From: a virus
DNA length: 39,319 nt
Reading direction: 5' to 3' (one strand)
IMG/VR virus record: IMGVR_UViG_3300032271_001160
Coordinates: 1-39,319 of that record
The position numbers and the translations under genes were made by a program. The notes under the pieces were generated by a model. That model worked only from the letters and a program-made list of their open reading frames with translations, had not been told where the DNA came from and ran no database searches. Positions 30,267-39,223 of this stretch are shown here, in pieces; the first letter of the stretch is position 1, and the number at the start of each line of letters is the position of its first letter.

Positions 30267-30527
30267 ATGCCCACTGCCGCCGCTCCGCCGCCAACGCCTG
30301 AGCCCTCGTATGGCGTGTGCTGGTTGTGCGGCAAGCCTCTCAAGGGACCAACAAAAGCCTATTTTCGGTTACCTGGTTCTGGGTGTGATCGACTCAAACC
30401 GATGCACGCAACGTGTGCCATGATCCTGTACGAGATCAACAAATCACCATCCATTGAACACGATCGCAACGCACTGATCACAGGGCCAAGATACGCATAC
30501 GACTGGAAAACCAATGCCTGGTACTGA
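30267..30527 (+). CDS. Small zinc-binding protein
   Basis: 86 residues. CWLCGKPL ... CDRLKPMHATCAMIL gives four Cys plus His in a zinc-finger spacing. The N-terminus is Pro/Ala-rich. It overlaps the next gene by 14 bases. Possibly an HNH-like remnant or a terminase-associated zinc protein, but the second half of an HNH motif is not seen. Confidence 0.5.
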   Translation: MPTAAAPPPTPEPSYGVCWLCGKPLKGPTKAYFRLPGSGCDRLKPMHATCAMILYEINKSPSIEHDRNALITGPRYAYDWKTNAWY

Positions 30528-30930
30528 TGGCCCAACACCAAATCACCCGCCTGAGACTGGCCAGCTCAGGAAACGCCAAAGACCTGAGATTGCCGCCGAT
30601 TTTTACGCGTTGATCCTGGCAGACCTTGAGAAATACAAAGGTAACTTAGACCGCCTCGCTGACGGTGTGTTTGTTGAAGACGACCGAGGCCGGATCTACA
30701 CGACACCGCCAGATCGACAGGCCAACATCTATCTGATCGACCGTGTGCTCGGTCGCCCCACTGAACGCGTTGAGAGCAAAAACGAATTAACGCACAACAC
30801 CAACGTGAGCCCCGAAAGCCTCCAGCAGGGTGGCGAAATCCTGAAAAAACTGGGTCTCGCTCGTGCTGACAATCCCGTATTGCCCACACCAACCGACACC
30901 GCACCAGGTCGCGTTCTTACTGACGGATGA
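30514..30930 (+). CDS. terS: Terminase small subunit (putative)
   Basis: 138 residues directly before the large terminase gene. The helical RPEIAADFYALILADLEKYKGNLDRLAD and YTTPPDRQANIYLIDRVLGRPTERV (in part: RQANIYLIDRVLGRPTE) fit small terminase or terminase-associated proteins seen at this position. It binds the packaging site of phage DNA if the call is right. It overlaps the large subunit gene by 68 bases. Confidence 0.6.
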   Translation: MPGTDGPTPNHPPETGQLRKRQRPEIAADFYALILADLEKYKGNLDRLADGVFVEDDRGRIYTTPPDRQANIYLIDRVLGRPTERVESKNELTHNTNVSPESLQQGGEILKKLGLARADNPVLPTPTDTAPGRVLTDG

Positions 30931-32197
30931 GCTCGGATTGCTTGAAGTCCTGTACGGTGGGGCCGCCGGTGGTGGCAAGTCCGACGCACTGCTGATGGCC
31001 GCACTTAGGTACGTTGACGTGCCTGGCTACTCGGCCTTGCTACTGCGTAAGACATTTGCCGACCTCAGCAAGCCCGGTGCCTTGATGGATCGAGCCGCTC
31101 AGTGGCTCGGCAGTACCAACGCAACCTGGCACGAACGCACCAAAACATGGACGTTCCCCAGTGGTGCAAAACTAACGTTCGGGTACCTTGAGACTGCCAA
31201 CGACCACTACCAGTACCAAGGTGCAGAGTATCAGTTCGTGGGGTTTGACGAGCTCACGCAGTTCCCCGAGAACCAATACCGCTACTTGTTTTCGCGTACG
31301 CGTCGCCTTAAGGGCTCAACGATCCCGGTTCGCGTGCGGGCAGGTAGCAACCCTGGCGGCATGGGGCACCAGTGGGTCTACCAACGTTTCCTTCGCAAGC
31401 AATCACAACAACGCGCGTTTATACCTGCCAAGCTCGACGACAACCCGCACTTAGACCGCGCAGAGTACGAACGCTCGCTGTCCGAACTAGGTGCTGTTGA
31501 ACGCGAACAACTCCGTAACGGCAACTGGCTCGCACGTGCTGACGGTGTGTTTCGGCGATCGTGGTTCAGGTACTGGCAGCCAGAACAAGACCTCTGGCGG
31601 CTCGGTGAAAAGCTGGTCAAACCAACCACGACACGCCGGTTCGGCATTGTCGATCTCGCGTTTTCGCTCAAGAAGTCTGCCGACTTTACCACGTTGGGAG
31701 CGTACGCAGTCACGCAAGACAGTGATCTGGTGTTGCTCGATCTGCAGAAAGAGCGACTCGAAGCACCGGACTTGATCCCGGCGATGCGTCGCATCCTCCA
31801 ACGTTACAAACTTGATTACTTATGCGTCGAAGCCAACGGCCCACAGATGGCCATGGTGCAAATGGCACAACGGGCCGGGCTCACCGTGCGAGCTCTGAAG
31901 GCTGAAACCGACAAGCTGACACGATCAACGACCGCACAGATTCGACTTGAGGCTGGTCAAATCTGGTTCCCTGCCAACGCTCCCTGGCTTGATGATTTTG
32001 AACAAGAGCTATGCGGGTTTCCTGCCGTGGAACATGACGACCAGGTGGACAACCTGAGTTACGGTGCGTTGGAAGTGTTCAAGTTTGGCGCAGCACCTGA
32101 GACGCAAGAACAAGCGAAAGCACGACAGGCAGAAGAGGCCCGGCAGCGTGCCGCGGCTTATCACGATCTTGACAACGACCGTTGGTGGAGCAGTTGA
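30863..32197 (+). CDS. terL: Terminase large subunit
   Basis: 444 residues from GTG 30863. ATPase: Walker A GGAAGGGKS (K39) and Walker B QFVGFDELT (D129, E130). Nuclease: DLAFS with D264 and a later EHDDQVDNLSYG near the end. The start PYCPHQPTPHQVAFLL is typical for HK97/lambda-group terminases with a short N-terminus. It translocates phage DNA into the prohead and cuts it. The GTG start overlaps the small subunit gene by 68 bases, so translational coupling is likely. Confidence 0.92.
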   Translation: MLTIPYCPHQPTPHQVAFLLTDELGLLEVLYGGAAGGGKSDALLMAALRYVDVPGYSALLLRKTFADLSKPGALMDRAAQWLGSTNATWHERTKTWTFPSGAKLTFGYLETANDHYQYQGAEYQFVGFDELTQFPENQYRYLFSRTRRLKGSTIPVRVRAGSNPGGMGHQWVYQRFLRKQSQQRAFIPAKLDDNPHLDRAEYERSLSELGAVEREQLRNGNWLARADGVFRRSWFRYWQPEQDLWRLGEKLVKPTTTRRFGIVDLAFSLKKSADFTTLGAYAVTQDSDLVLLDLQKERLEAPDLIPAMRRILQRYKLDYLCVEANGPQMAMVQMAQRAGLTVRALKAETDKLTRSTTAQIRLEAGQIWFPANAPWLDDFEQELCGFPAVEHDDQVDNLSYGALEVFKFGAAPETQEQAKARQAEEARQRAAAYHDLDNDRWWSS

Positions 32198-32203
32198 CAT
32201 CCT

Positions 32204-32464
32204 ATGGCATTAACGCAAAACGACCCCCAGGTATGCGACGCATTACAGACGATCACAGGTGCGACCGTCGTTCGGTACCCGATTGGCAACGACACCAGCG
32301 GTAACACGATCTACCAGGCTGGATACTGTAAGGCCGGTTCAGCCGAGAACCCTGAATACTGTTTCGATAATCAGTTAGAGCAGCGTTGCAGCGTCCCTGT
32401 GCATCGCGTGGAAGAACTGCTGAAAACCACCGTACAAGCTCCGAAGCCTGTAGCCGGGAAGTAA
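32204..32464 (+). CDS. Unknown small protein near portal
   Basis: 86 residues from ATG 32204. Contains three to four Cys (CDAL, CKAG, CFDN, CSV) and a beta-rich centre. It ends nine bases before the portal gene. I recognise no family; packaging-related by position only. Confidence 0.45.
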   Translation: MALTQNDPQVCDALQTITGATVVRYPIGNDTSGNTIYQAGYCKAGSAENPEYCFDNQLEQRCSVPVHRVEELLKTTVQAPKPVAGK

Positions 32465-32473
32465 TAGCCACAC

Positions 32474-34183
32474 ATGGCCAAAGCCAAGACCACGACGACC
32501 GCACGCACGGCGACCACTCGCACGGCGACAGTACGCACAGCACCACCTACCAACGCAGTGGCTAACGCCTCCGTGGGTTGGGGTGCCGGTGGTCCGCTCT
32601 GGCTTGATGATTTCCGTAGCAAACGAGCACCGACACCCTCGGAGCTTGTCAATGCTTATAAGGCTGTAGCGTACGCATGCGTGAGCCTCAACGCTAAAGG
32701 CGTAGCTCGCGTTCCTCTGCGACTCTATGCCAGTACGCGGCCCGGTCAGGCTCGCCCTGGCCGTGGCCTGCGTGCAATATCTCGACCTGTTCGAACATCT
32801 CGCCAGCAATACCTCCGCTCGCTGTCCCACGTACAACAGGTGGTGCAGGGTGAAGCCGAGATCGAGGAACTCACCGAACACCCCTACTTACAGGCACTCG
32901 CACGGCCGAACCCGTATTTTGACGGCGCGTTGCTGATGACTTACTTAGCAACATCGTTGGATGTGGTGGGGTCTGCGTACCTGTTTCCTGTGCGACCGGC
33001 GATTGATTTTGCGGCGTCTGAGTTCTGGCCGTTGCACGCTCAGTACGTGTTCCCGATCAAGGCCAACGGTGCGGGCGGCATGATCTTGTCGCACTATACG
33101 TTTATGGGTTCTCGGCTGGAACCCGAGGACGTGATCCGCATTCGGCACGTCTCATTGCGTGATCCTTACCTGTCAGGGTACGCACCACTGCAAGCCTGTT
33201 TCGAGCAAGTGGGGCTCGGCAACTACTACACAGCCACCGTGGAAAACCTGCTCAAGAACGGTGCTCGTCCTTCGGGTGTTCTGACACCTACCGATCCCAA
33301 CATGCCGGGCGGCGACGTTGAAACACGACGCCTGCAAATCGAGGTGAACCGAGGCTTCCAGGGTGGCAACTCTGGGCAAGTCATGGTCACTCAGGGCGCG
33401 TATGAGTTTGTGCCGTTCGACTTCAAGCCAACCGACTTGGGCGGGCTGGAACTCACCAAGTTCCAACGGTTGACGGTGGCCAATTGTTTTGACGTACCAA
33501 TTGCGTTGCTCGACACCGAGAACAGCAACCGTGCGGTCGCCGAGGCGGCAGCGTATCAGCACCAACGCAACGCGATCGAACCACGCTGTGTGCAGATTGC
33601 CGGTGCAATGACGGCACATGCTCAAGAGGTGGATGCTCGCCTGTTTTTCGCGTTTGACAACCCCGTTGAGGAAGACGCCGAACGCCGGGCCAAGCTGGTT
33701 GATATGGGCATCAAGAATGGCACCGTCACGATCAACGAGGCTCGCCGCGAGTCTGGCGACCCTGACGTACTGGGCGGTGACGAGCCGTTGTTGGCTGGCA
33801 CGTTTGTGAGGTTGCAGGACGTGGCCAAAGACCCTGAGCCCCTACCGCTACCAACGTCAGACGACGACCCCGAAGAACTGACGGAGAACGCCGCACAGCA
33901 GGCGACCGAGACCGTCGAGAGCAAAACGCCGCCGCCAGAATCAACCGAAGCAGACAAGGCCGACAAGGCCGAGCGACTGTACCAGGCTGAACGTCTTGTC
34001 GCTCAGGAAACGTTGGCACTGCTGCGAGAGATGCGGGCGATGATCGCGCCGCCTGATGTGCGCAGTGCTCATGAGCACGACGCGTCTGCTCACGAGCAAA
34101 TTGACACTGCTCATGAGCAAATCACCAACAACGACGACGAACCACCAACCCCTGACCCCCTACCCGAGGACATCACCCCATGA
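32474..34183 (+). CDS. Portal protein (HK97 family)
   Basis: 569 residues. A low-complexity Thr/Ala/Arg leader (about 1-35) precedes the portal core: YKAVAYACVSLNAKGVARVPLRLY, the crown-side DYxxLE-like segment PDVVGSAYLFPV, and VANCFDVPIALLDTENSNRA (in parts). The C-terminal ~100 residues are acidic with AHEH/AHEQ repeats and are probably disordered. Portal rings form the DNA gateway of the head. It overlaps the next small gene (ATGA). Confidence 0.88.
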   Translation: MAKAKTTTTARTATTRTATVRTAPPTNAVANASVGWGAGGPLWLDDFRSKRAPTPSELVNAYKAVAYACVSLNAKGVARVPLRLYASTRPGQARPGRGLRAISRPVRTSRQQYLRSLSHVQQVVQGEAEIEELTEHPYLQALARPNPYFDGALLMTYLATSLDVVGSAYLFPVRPAIDFAASEFWPLHAQYVFPIKANGAGGMILSHYTFMGSRLEPEDVIRIRHVSLRDPYLSGYAPLQACFEQVGLGNYYTATVENLLKNGARPSGVLTPTDPNMPGGDVETRRLQIEVNRGFQGGNSGQVMVTQGAYEFVPFDFKPTDLGGLELTKFQRLTVANCFDVPIALLDTENSNRAVAEAAAYQHQRNAIEPRCVQIAGAMTAHAQEVDARLFFAFDNPVEEDAERRAKLVDMGIKNGTVTINEARRESGDPDVLGGDEPLLAGTFVRLQDVAKDPEPLPLPTSDDDPEELTENAAQQATETVESKTPPPESTEADKADKAERLYQAERLVAQETLALLREMRAMIAPPDVRSAHEHDASAHEQIDTAHEQITNNDDEPPTPDPLPEDITP

Positions 34184-34419
34184 TTTTCACCAGTTTCCTG
34201 ATTGCCACGTTGGCCATACCCGGCACCTGTCCCGGCGGATCGTGCCCACTGCCAACACAACCGCTCACAGTCAACGTAGCCAGCCCTCAGCAGATCCGGG
34301 TCGTTCACCCGCCAACGCACCAGGCTACCGCTGCACCTGTGCTCACGTTTGCCAGGCCAGCAGCGTATCGCACGCGCGGACGCAAGGCACCTTGCCGGGC
34401 TATTGGAATCTGTCGCTGA
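34180..34419 (+). CDS. Small exported Cys-rich protein, unknown
   Basis: 79 residues, ATG overlapping the portal stop. A signal-peptide-like N-terminus (MIFTSFLIATLAIPGTC) is followed by CPGGSCPLP and a Pro-rich middle. Its stop overlaps the next start. I recall similar small CPGGSCP proteins in planctomycete genomes. A membrane or exported role in a packaging operon is odd, so it may be a passenger. Confidence 0.5.
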   Translation: MIFTSFLIATLAIPGTCPGGSCPLPTQPLTVNVASPQQIRVVHPPTHQATAAPVLTFARPAAYRTRGRKAPCRAIGICR

Positions 34420-35381
34420 TGATGCGTCTGACCCGTTCGGCACTCCTGGCGCTCGCGTTATCGTTTCGCACGTTGCGAGGCCACGGCCAGAGCCAGGATA
34501 CCGAAGGGGCTCATGACACCTACGGACTCGGTGACGGCAAGCCGATCCGCGATGAGTTGATCCGCTGGTTTCGTCGGCAGGAATCGTACGTGCTGGACCG
34601 GCTGCGTGGCGAGCGAGGATTCCGCGATCTGCTACCCGGCGACCTGGGCGACGTGCCCGAGCTCATTCCCAACGTCAACGGGTTTACCCGCGACATGACG
34701 CAGGCGATCACGCCGATCCTGTCGGGTATCTGGGACAAGGCCGGACAAAACTTTTTCGCCACGATCGACTTCGACCCCAACGAATGGCGAGTATCAAACC
34801 CGCACACACGACAAAAGATTCATGATGCAGCGTTTGCGTTTTGTGACGAAACCAACGCGACGACCTCACGTTTTCTCGCCGTGGCGTTGGAACAGCTCAA
34901 GCAAGAGCTAATCGCTGGCATCGTCGAGAAAGGCGAGGGACCACGCGAACTCACCAAGCGAGTGCAAAAAATATTTGACCAGGCTGAAACCTGGCGAGCT
35001 CGACGAATTGCAGTGACCGAAAACAGCCGAGCGAGACACAGCGCCGAAGAGACAGCAGCACAACAAAGCGGTGTAGTGGCGGGGTGGGAATGGCTGGTCA
35101 GTTCAGGTGCTTGCCCGCTCTGCCACTACATTGCGAACGAGGTCAAGAGCGTACGACTCGGCCAAGACTTCGCTGTTGTCGGCAACAACCCAACGTACTC
35201 ACGCATTCGCACCCCGCCCGCACATCCACACTGCACATGCTCGATGACGGCTGTACTGCTGCCCGATTATGGCGGGCCTGAACACCACACATACGGCACC
35301 ACCGCCAACCAGCCCGATACCACCGACTACGAAGAGGGCGGCAAAGCCTACCAGCCCGACTATCAAGGGGCCAATAAATGA
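34419..35381 (+). CDS. Head morphogenesis protein (Mu gpF-like)
   Basis: 320 residues from ATG 34419; the reading frame extends to 34,056 but that part overlaps portal and has no ribosome site. The C-terminal RIAVTENSRARHSAEETAAQ and CPLCHYIAN ... TPPAHPHCTCSM (in parts) are the minor head protein pattern of Mu gpF/SPP1 gp7, with a Cys/His cluster. The middle is helical. It is expected inside or beneath the prohead and may aid ejection or assembly. It overlaps the protease gene. Confidence 0.82.
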   Translation: MMRLTRSALLALALSFRTLRGHGQSQDTEGAHDTYGLGDGKPIRDELIRWFRRQESYVLDRLRGERGFRDLLPGDLGDVPELIPNVNGFTRDMTQAITPILSGIWDKAGQNFFATIDFDPNEWRVSNPHTRQKIHDAAFAFCDETNATTSRFLAVALEQLKQELIAGIVEKGEGPRELTKRVQKIFDQAETWRARRIAVTENSRARHSAEETAAQQSGVVAGWEWLVSSGACPLCHYIANEVKSVRLGQDFAVVGNNPTYSRIRTPPAHPHCTCSMTAVLLPDYGGPEHHTYGTTANQPDTTDYEEGGKAYQPDYQGANK

Positions 35382-36112
35382 CGCAAGAACTGAGAGCTTA
35401 TCCCGCCGAATCCACGCAGGTAGACAGCCAAGCCCGCACCGTTGTCGCCACGATCAACACCGATGCCATCGACCGCTATCGCACGGTAGTTGATCCTGCC
35501 GGGGCGATGCTTGAAAACTACCGCAAGAACCCCGTGGTCCTGCTGAACCATGGATCTGGCGAAAGCATGGGCGATGGCTGTACCAGCTTGCCGATTGGCC
35601 GCAACCTGTGGATCAAAGCCCAGAAGGGCAAGCTGATTGCCAAGACGCAGTTCTTGCCCGAAGGGGTGGATGAATACGCCGACAAAGTTTTCAGGATGTA
35701 CGAGCTCGGGTATCTCAACGCTTGGAGCGTGCGATTCAACCCGATGGAGGCCAGCCCACCAACGCCAGCCGAGATCAAAAAACGGCCTGACCTTGCGACA
35801 TGCCTGGTGATGTATCGCAAGTGGGATTTGGTGGAATACTCCTGCGTCACTGTACCTGGCAATCCTGACGCCGTTGGTGATGCACGATCGGCGGGCCTGT
35901 CGTTGCCATGGTGGCCAGCCGAACCCGCCAACGTACGAGCCGAGATACCAACGCCAACCGCTACACCTACACCACAAATCACCCTCCCCCCGTTGGTTGG
36001 CCGGACGTTCGGCCAAGTTCAACAGGCTGTGTTTGCCGAGCTCACCCGCCAATTGGGCGAGCCCAAGCAAGTAGCAGCCGATTTGATTGACCTGGCGCGT
36101 GGCCGGGTCTGA
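35378..36112 (+). CDS. Prohead protease (HK97 S78 family)
   Basis: 244 residues, ATG overlapping the previous stop. The catalytic-region pattern PVVLLNHG, then a Gly loop, SxGxRFNP-like NAWSVRFNPMEA, and the start DRYRTVVDPAGAMLENYRKN fit HK97-type prohead proteases; the HG and the Ser in WSVRF are the likely catalytic pair. It trims the scaffold-like N-terminal arm of the major capsid protein during maturation. The C-terminal ~60 residues are Pro/Thr-rich. Confidence 0.85.
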   Translation: MTQELRAYPAESTQVDSQARTVVATINTDAIDRYRTVVDPAGAMLENYRKNPVVLLNHGSGESMGDGCTSLPIGRNLWIKAQKGKLIAKTQFLPEGVDEYADKVFRMYELGYLNAWSVRFNPMEASPPTPAEIKKRPDLATCLVMYRKWDLVEYSCVTVPGNPDAVGDARSAGLSLPWWPAEPANVRAEIPTPTATPTPQITLPPLVGRTFGQVQQAVFAELTRQLGEPKQVAADLIDLARGRV

Positions 36113-36121
36113 TTTCCGATC

Positions 36122-36138
36122 GTCGCCAACGTGGCGAC
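36122..36138 (+). other. Strong short hairpin before the capsid gene
   Basis: GTCGCCA / TGGCGAC stem with loop ACG, within a 140-base leader (36,113-36,252) that also has CCCT/AGGG pairing and repeated CTGGAGACCTGC-like parts. The leader looks structured and may regulate capsid translation. This is only read from the sequence. Confidence 0.4.
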
Positions 36139-36252
36139 AACGACCGAAGTAGTCAGGGCGATCACCTGGAGCACCCTTCGAGGGATGCAGGGACCGAGAG
36201 CCTGGAGACCTGCAACGTCGGCACTAATGGATTTATCCAGAGGTACCGATCT

Positions 36253-37614
36253 ATGCCGTGGATTGAATTAACTTCCCAGGTAGCAGACAAAAAGCCTGGA
36301 GAATTTATCGACGTTGCCGAGAACGTCGCCCGTTCGTACATCGACGCCGGACTGGCCAAAGACGCTGGCGACGGCCCTGACAAGATCATCTTGCAGCGCT
36401 CCGTCGAGCACCTGCGTAACACCCTCAGCGGCTTCACTCGTGACGTTGCCGAGAGTGTTCGCTCTGCTGCCGACGAAGTGGCCAAGGCCAAGCGCCCAAC
36501 GTTTGCCGAGTACGGCACGTTCGACCCTGACAACACCGACACCCGATCGGCTGGCGACTTCCTCCGCACGGTGGTTCGTGCGATTGGCGAACAGGAACCA
36601 GACGCGAAAGCCGCTTGTTTCAAGCGACTCCAGACCCCCTGGCGTGAAGGCGGATACGGCTCGACTCGTGCGCTCAACGAGGGCACCGGCTCGGCTGGCG
36701 GTTTTACCACCCCAGTGATTTACGAGCAGGAGTTTTTCCGGGTTGCCGCTGAACAAGGCGTGCTTGCTCCCGCAGCTCGCGTGGTGACTCTCGGTGCTCG
36801 CACCGTTGAGTGGACCGCGTTGGACCAGACAATTGCCGGTGTGTCTGGCCAAAGCACGTTTTTCGGTGGCGTAAAAGTCTACCGTAAACGCGAAGCTGAT
36901 CAGCGTACCTCTTCTCAGCCTGCGTTCTCGAAGATCCAGCTAAACGCAATCGACCTCACCGCGTACACGGAAATTAGCCGTGACCTGGTGATGGACACCA
37001 CGCAGAACATCGACGGCCTGGTCACCGATCTGATCGGTGGTGCCATCGGCTGGAAAGAGGATTACGAATGTTTGCAGGGTACCGGCTCTGGTGAATTCCA
37101 GGGCATCATCGGCGCTCCCTGCACCTTGAGCGTGACCCGCAACACGTCCAGCACGATCAAGTACCAGGACATCATGTCCATGTACAAGCGGCTGCTCCCG
37201 CAGTCTATGAAGTCCCCCAGCCTGCGGTGGATCATCCACCCGTACACGCTGGATACCCTGATGACCATTCAAGACCCCAGTGGTCGGTTCATCATGCTTC
37301 CATATCCAACGGCTGGTCCGGAAGGCACGTTGCAGGGTTCGCTGATCTATCGGTTGTTGGCCTATCCCGTGATGGTCACCGAAAAGGTGCCCACCGTTGG
37401 TACGGCTGGTGACCTGATCCTGGCCGATCCTAGCGCTTACCTGCTGGGTCGCCGCTCGGGTCTGGAAATCGGGCTTAGCGAACACTTCAAATTCGACACC
37501 GATGCACTTGCCATCCGTGCCAAGATCCGCAACGACGGCCAGCCATGGCTGAAAAAGTACGTGACGCTGCAAGACAACAGCTCGACGTTGTCGGCGTTCG
37601 TGGTGCTCAACTAA
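36253..37614 (+). CDS. Major capsid protein (HK97 fold)
   Basis: 453 residues. An N-terminal delta-like region (about 1-115) is helical and charged and would be cut by the prohead protease. The core carries GGFTTPVIYEQEFFRVAAEQGVL, DLTAYTEISRDLVMDTTQNI, ECLQGTGSGEFQGII and LLAYPVMVTEKVP (each in part), the pattern of HK97-type capsid proteins. ATG 36253 lies 15 bases after AGAGG. It forms the shell; its level is likely set by the structured leader and the hairpin downstream. Confidence 0.9.
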   Translation: MPWIELTSQVADKKPGEFIDVAENVARSYIDAGLAKDAGDGPDKIILQRSVEHLRNTLSGFTRDVAESVRSAADEVAKAKRPTFAEYGTFDPDNTDTRSAGDFLRTVVRAIGEQEPDAKAACFKRLQTPWREGGYGSTRALNEGTGSAGGFTTPVIYEQEFFRVAAEQGVLAPAARVVTLGARTVEWTALDQTIAGVSGQSTFFGGVKVYRKREADQRTSSQPAFSKIQLNAIDLTAYTEISRDLVMDTTQNIDGLVTDLIGGAIGWKEDYECLQGTGSGEFQGIIGAPCTLSVTRNTSSTIKYQDIMSMYKRLLPQSMKSPSLRWIIHPYTLDTLMTIQDPSGRFIMLPYPTAGPEGTLQGSLIYRLLAYPVMVTEKVPTVGTAGDLILADPSAYLLGRRSGLEIGLSEHFKFDTDALAIRAKIRNDGQPWLKKYVTLQDNSSTLSAFVVLN

Positions 37615-37633
37615 CCGTCACTGCCAACGATCG

Positions 37634-37662
37634 CCAGGGGCGGTGACCTGTGCCGCCTCTGG
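37634..37662 (+). other. Hairpin after the capsid gene
   Basis: Stem CCAGGGGCGG / CCGCCTCTGG (one G-U pair) with a nine-base loop, 20 bases after the capsid stop. No U-run follows, so it is more likely an mRNA stabiliser or attenuator than a terminator. It could help keep capsid mRNA abundant relative to downstream genes. Confidence 0.5.
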
Positions 37663-37711
37663 TTCGTTCGCGGAACGCATGCATACACCAACATATATCA
37701 GAAAGGTACGA

Positions 37712-38149
37712 ATGAATTACAATCAGAATTTGAGCGAGGTCTGTGCCGTTCTCGGCAAACTGGACCCGCAGTCCTTCACGGCTGGCACTACCACCGTAGG
37801 GCCAATCCAAACAAACATTTCCCGTCGTTTGTTGGCCATCATCAAGGTGGGCACCATTGGCACCAGCGTTGACGCCAAGTGGACAGCCGCGACAACCAGC
37901 GGCGGCACGTATACCGACGTGACCGGGGCGGCGATTACCCAGATCACCGCATCGAGCAAGATCGCCTTACTCGAACTCAAGAGCGAGTCTGTTGAATCGT
38001 TGCTGGGCAGCGGCTACCAGTACGTCAAGCTCAGCCTCACCGGCGTCGGCACCAACCTGGTTGACGTGGTTGTTCTGGGCGCGCCTGCTCGGTACCAGCC
38101 CAACAGCGCCAACAACATCGCGGCCGTGGCATCTACCACCGTCGTCTGA
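37712..38149 (+). CDS. Capsid-adjacent structural protein
   Basis: 145 residues from ATG 37712 after GAAAGG. It lies after the capsid gene and before the connector. Beta-rich pattern with IISRRLLAIIKVGTIGTSVDAKW (in part) and KIALLELKSESVESLLGSGYQYVKLSL suggests a decoration or head-associated protein. No named family is recognised. Confidence 0.55.
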   Translation: MNYNQNLSEVCAVLGKLDPQSFTAGTTTVGPIQTNISRRLLAIIKVGTIGTSVDAKWTAATTSGGTYTDVTGAAITQITASSKIALLELKSESVESLLGSGYQYVKLSLTGVGTNLVDVVVLGAPARYQPNSANNIAAVASTTVV

Positions 38150-38164
38150 TCGGTTGCGATCGTC

Positions 38165-38226
38165 TACCCCTGGCAATCCAGGGTGAGCGTGACGGGGTGG
38201 CATGCTCGCTACGGTTGCCAGGGGTA
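38165..38226 (+). other. Large stem-loop before the connector gene
   Basis: TACCCCTGGCAA (38,165-38,176) and TTGCCAGGGGTA (38,215-38,226) are a perfect 12-bp inverted repeat. Bases 38,221-38,233 alone can form GGGGT-AAC-ACCCC instead, which would break the long stem. Two competing structures are therefore possible between the structural protein gene and the connector. Confidence 0.55.
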
Positions 38227-38269
38227 ACACCCCACCAATACACCTACCAACGTAAACGGGGCTTGGCGC

Positions 38270-39223
38270 ATGGCCGATCTGATTGACCAGACGACACTAG
38301 CAAACCTGCTCTCTGCCGGAGGTTTTACCCTCACGTCAGCACAGAGTACGGTGCTGCCGCTGGTCACGTCGGCAGCCTCGCGGGCGATCCGTCGTTGGTG
38401 TTCGCGGCAGTTTAGCTACGCAACGTATGACGAACTCTATACGGTCGAGCTTGACGGTCAAATTCTGCTGCGTGAATTCCCGGTAGACTCGATTTCACGA
38501 GTGGCATCGGCACCCGCTACGGTGCTGACGGTGCAGAACACAAACAGCACCACCAACCAACGGGCTCAAGTGGCACTCGCCACGACCGGCGATGTGGACC
38601 TTGGGTTGACGGTTACCGGCCTCAACCTTCAACGAGTCGCCAGCGGAACGACCACAACCAACACGCTGACGTTTTCAGCAGGCCAGACGGTGGCCGCACT
38701 GGCAACAGCGATCAACGCCGTTGGTAACGGCTGGTCAGCGTCGGCAGATGCAACGTACGCACTCTGGCCAGTGGCAGACCTGCGAGCGGTGCAAGGCTAT
38801 ATGCCAGCCCTCACCAGCAGCATGGCCGAACTCAAGATTCACACAACCGACCTTCCGTTTGAATTAGATGAGCGGGCGGGTGTTCTGACCCTCCAGCAAT
38901 ACAACGCACTCCAGACCAACCCCTGGCGGTCTACCCGGTGGGGACCACCGCTCACAAGCGACTACGGCGACCAGACGTTACGCGGCCAACTGCAAGGGGT
39001 GCGAGTGGTGTACCAGGCTGGATTGCAGACACTGCCCGAGGACATCCAGCAGGCGGCAGCGTTGACCGTGCAAGACATGCTCCGCCAACTGGCACTCGAC
39101 CCACGATTGAGCAGCGAGAGCATCGGTGACTATAGCTACGTGGTGAACACCGCGTTTCAGACGTTCGCGTTCTCCAAGGTAGTTATGGGTCTGCTGGCAC
39201 CATACCGGAGGCTCAGACTGTGA
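38270..39223 (+). CDS. Head-tail connector protein (HK97 gp6-like)
   Basis: 317 residues from ATG 38270. The N-terminal ADLIDQTTLANLLSAGGFTL and a helix with AASRAIRRWCSRQF (in parts) fit connector proteins that bind under the portal; a middle beta domain is an insertion, so it is long for this family. ITRVASAPATVLTV and QGVRVVYQAGLQTLPEDIQQAAALTVQDMLRQLA (in parts) match the later gp6-like segment. It continues across the circular junction into the head-closure gene. Confidence 0.72.
   Translation: MADLIDQTTLANLLSAGGFTLTSAQSTVLPLVTSAASRAIRRWCSRQFSYATYDELYTVELDGQILLREFPVDSISRVASAPATVLTVQNTNSTTNQRAQVALATTGDVDLGLTVTGLNLQRVASGTTTTNTLTFSAGQTVAALATAINAVGNGWSASADATYALWPVADLRAVQGYMPALTSSMAELKIHTTDLPFELDERAGVLTLQQYNALQTNPWRSTRWGPPLTSDYGDQTLRGQLQGVRVVYQAGLQTLPEDIQQAAALTVQDMLRQLALDPRLSSESIGDYSYVVNTAFQTFAFSKVVMGLLAPYRRLRL

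Noticed and set aside
34056-34418. Upstream extension of the head morphogenesis gene
   Set aside because: It overlaps the portal end and a small gene; the ATG at 34,419 overlaps the previous stop in the style of this operon.
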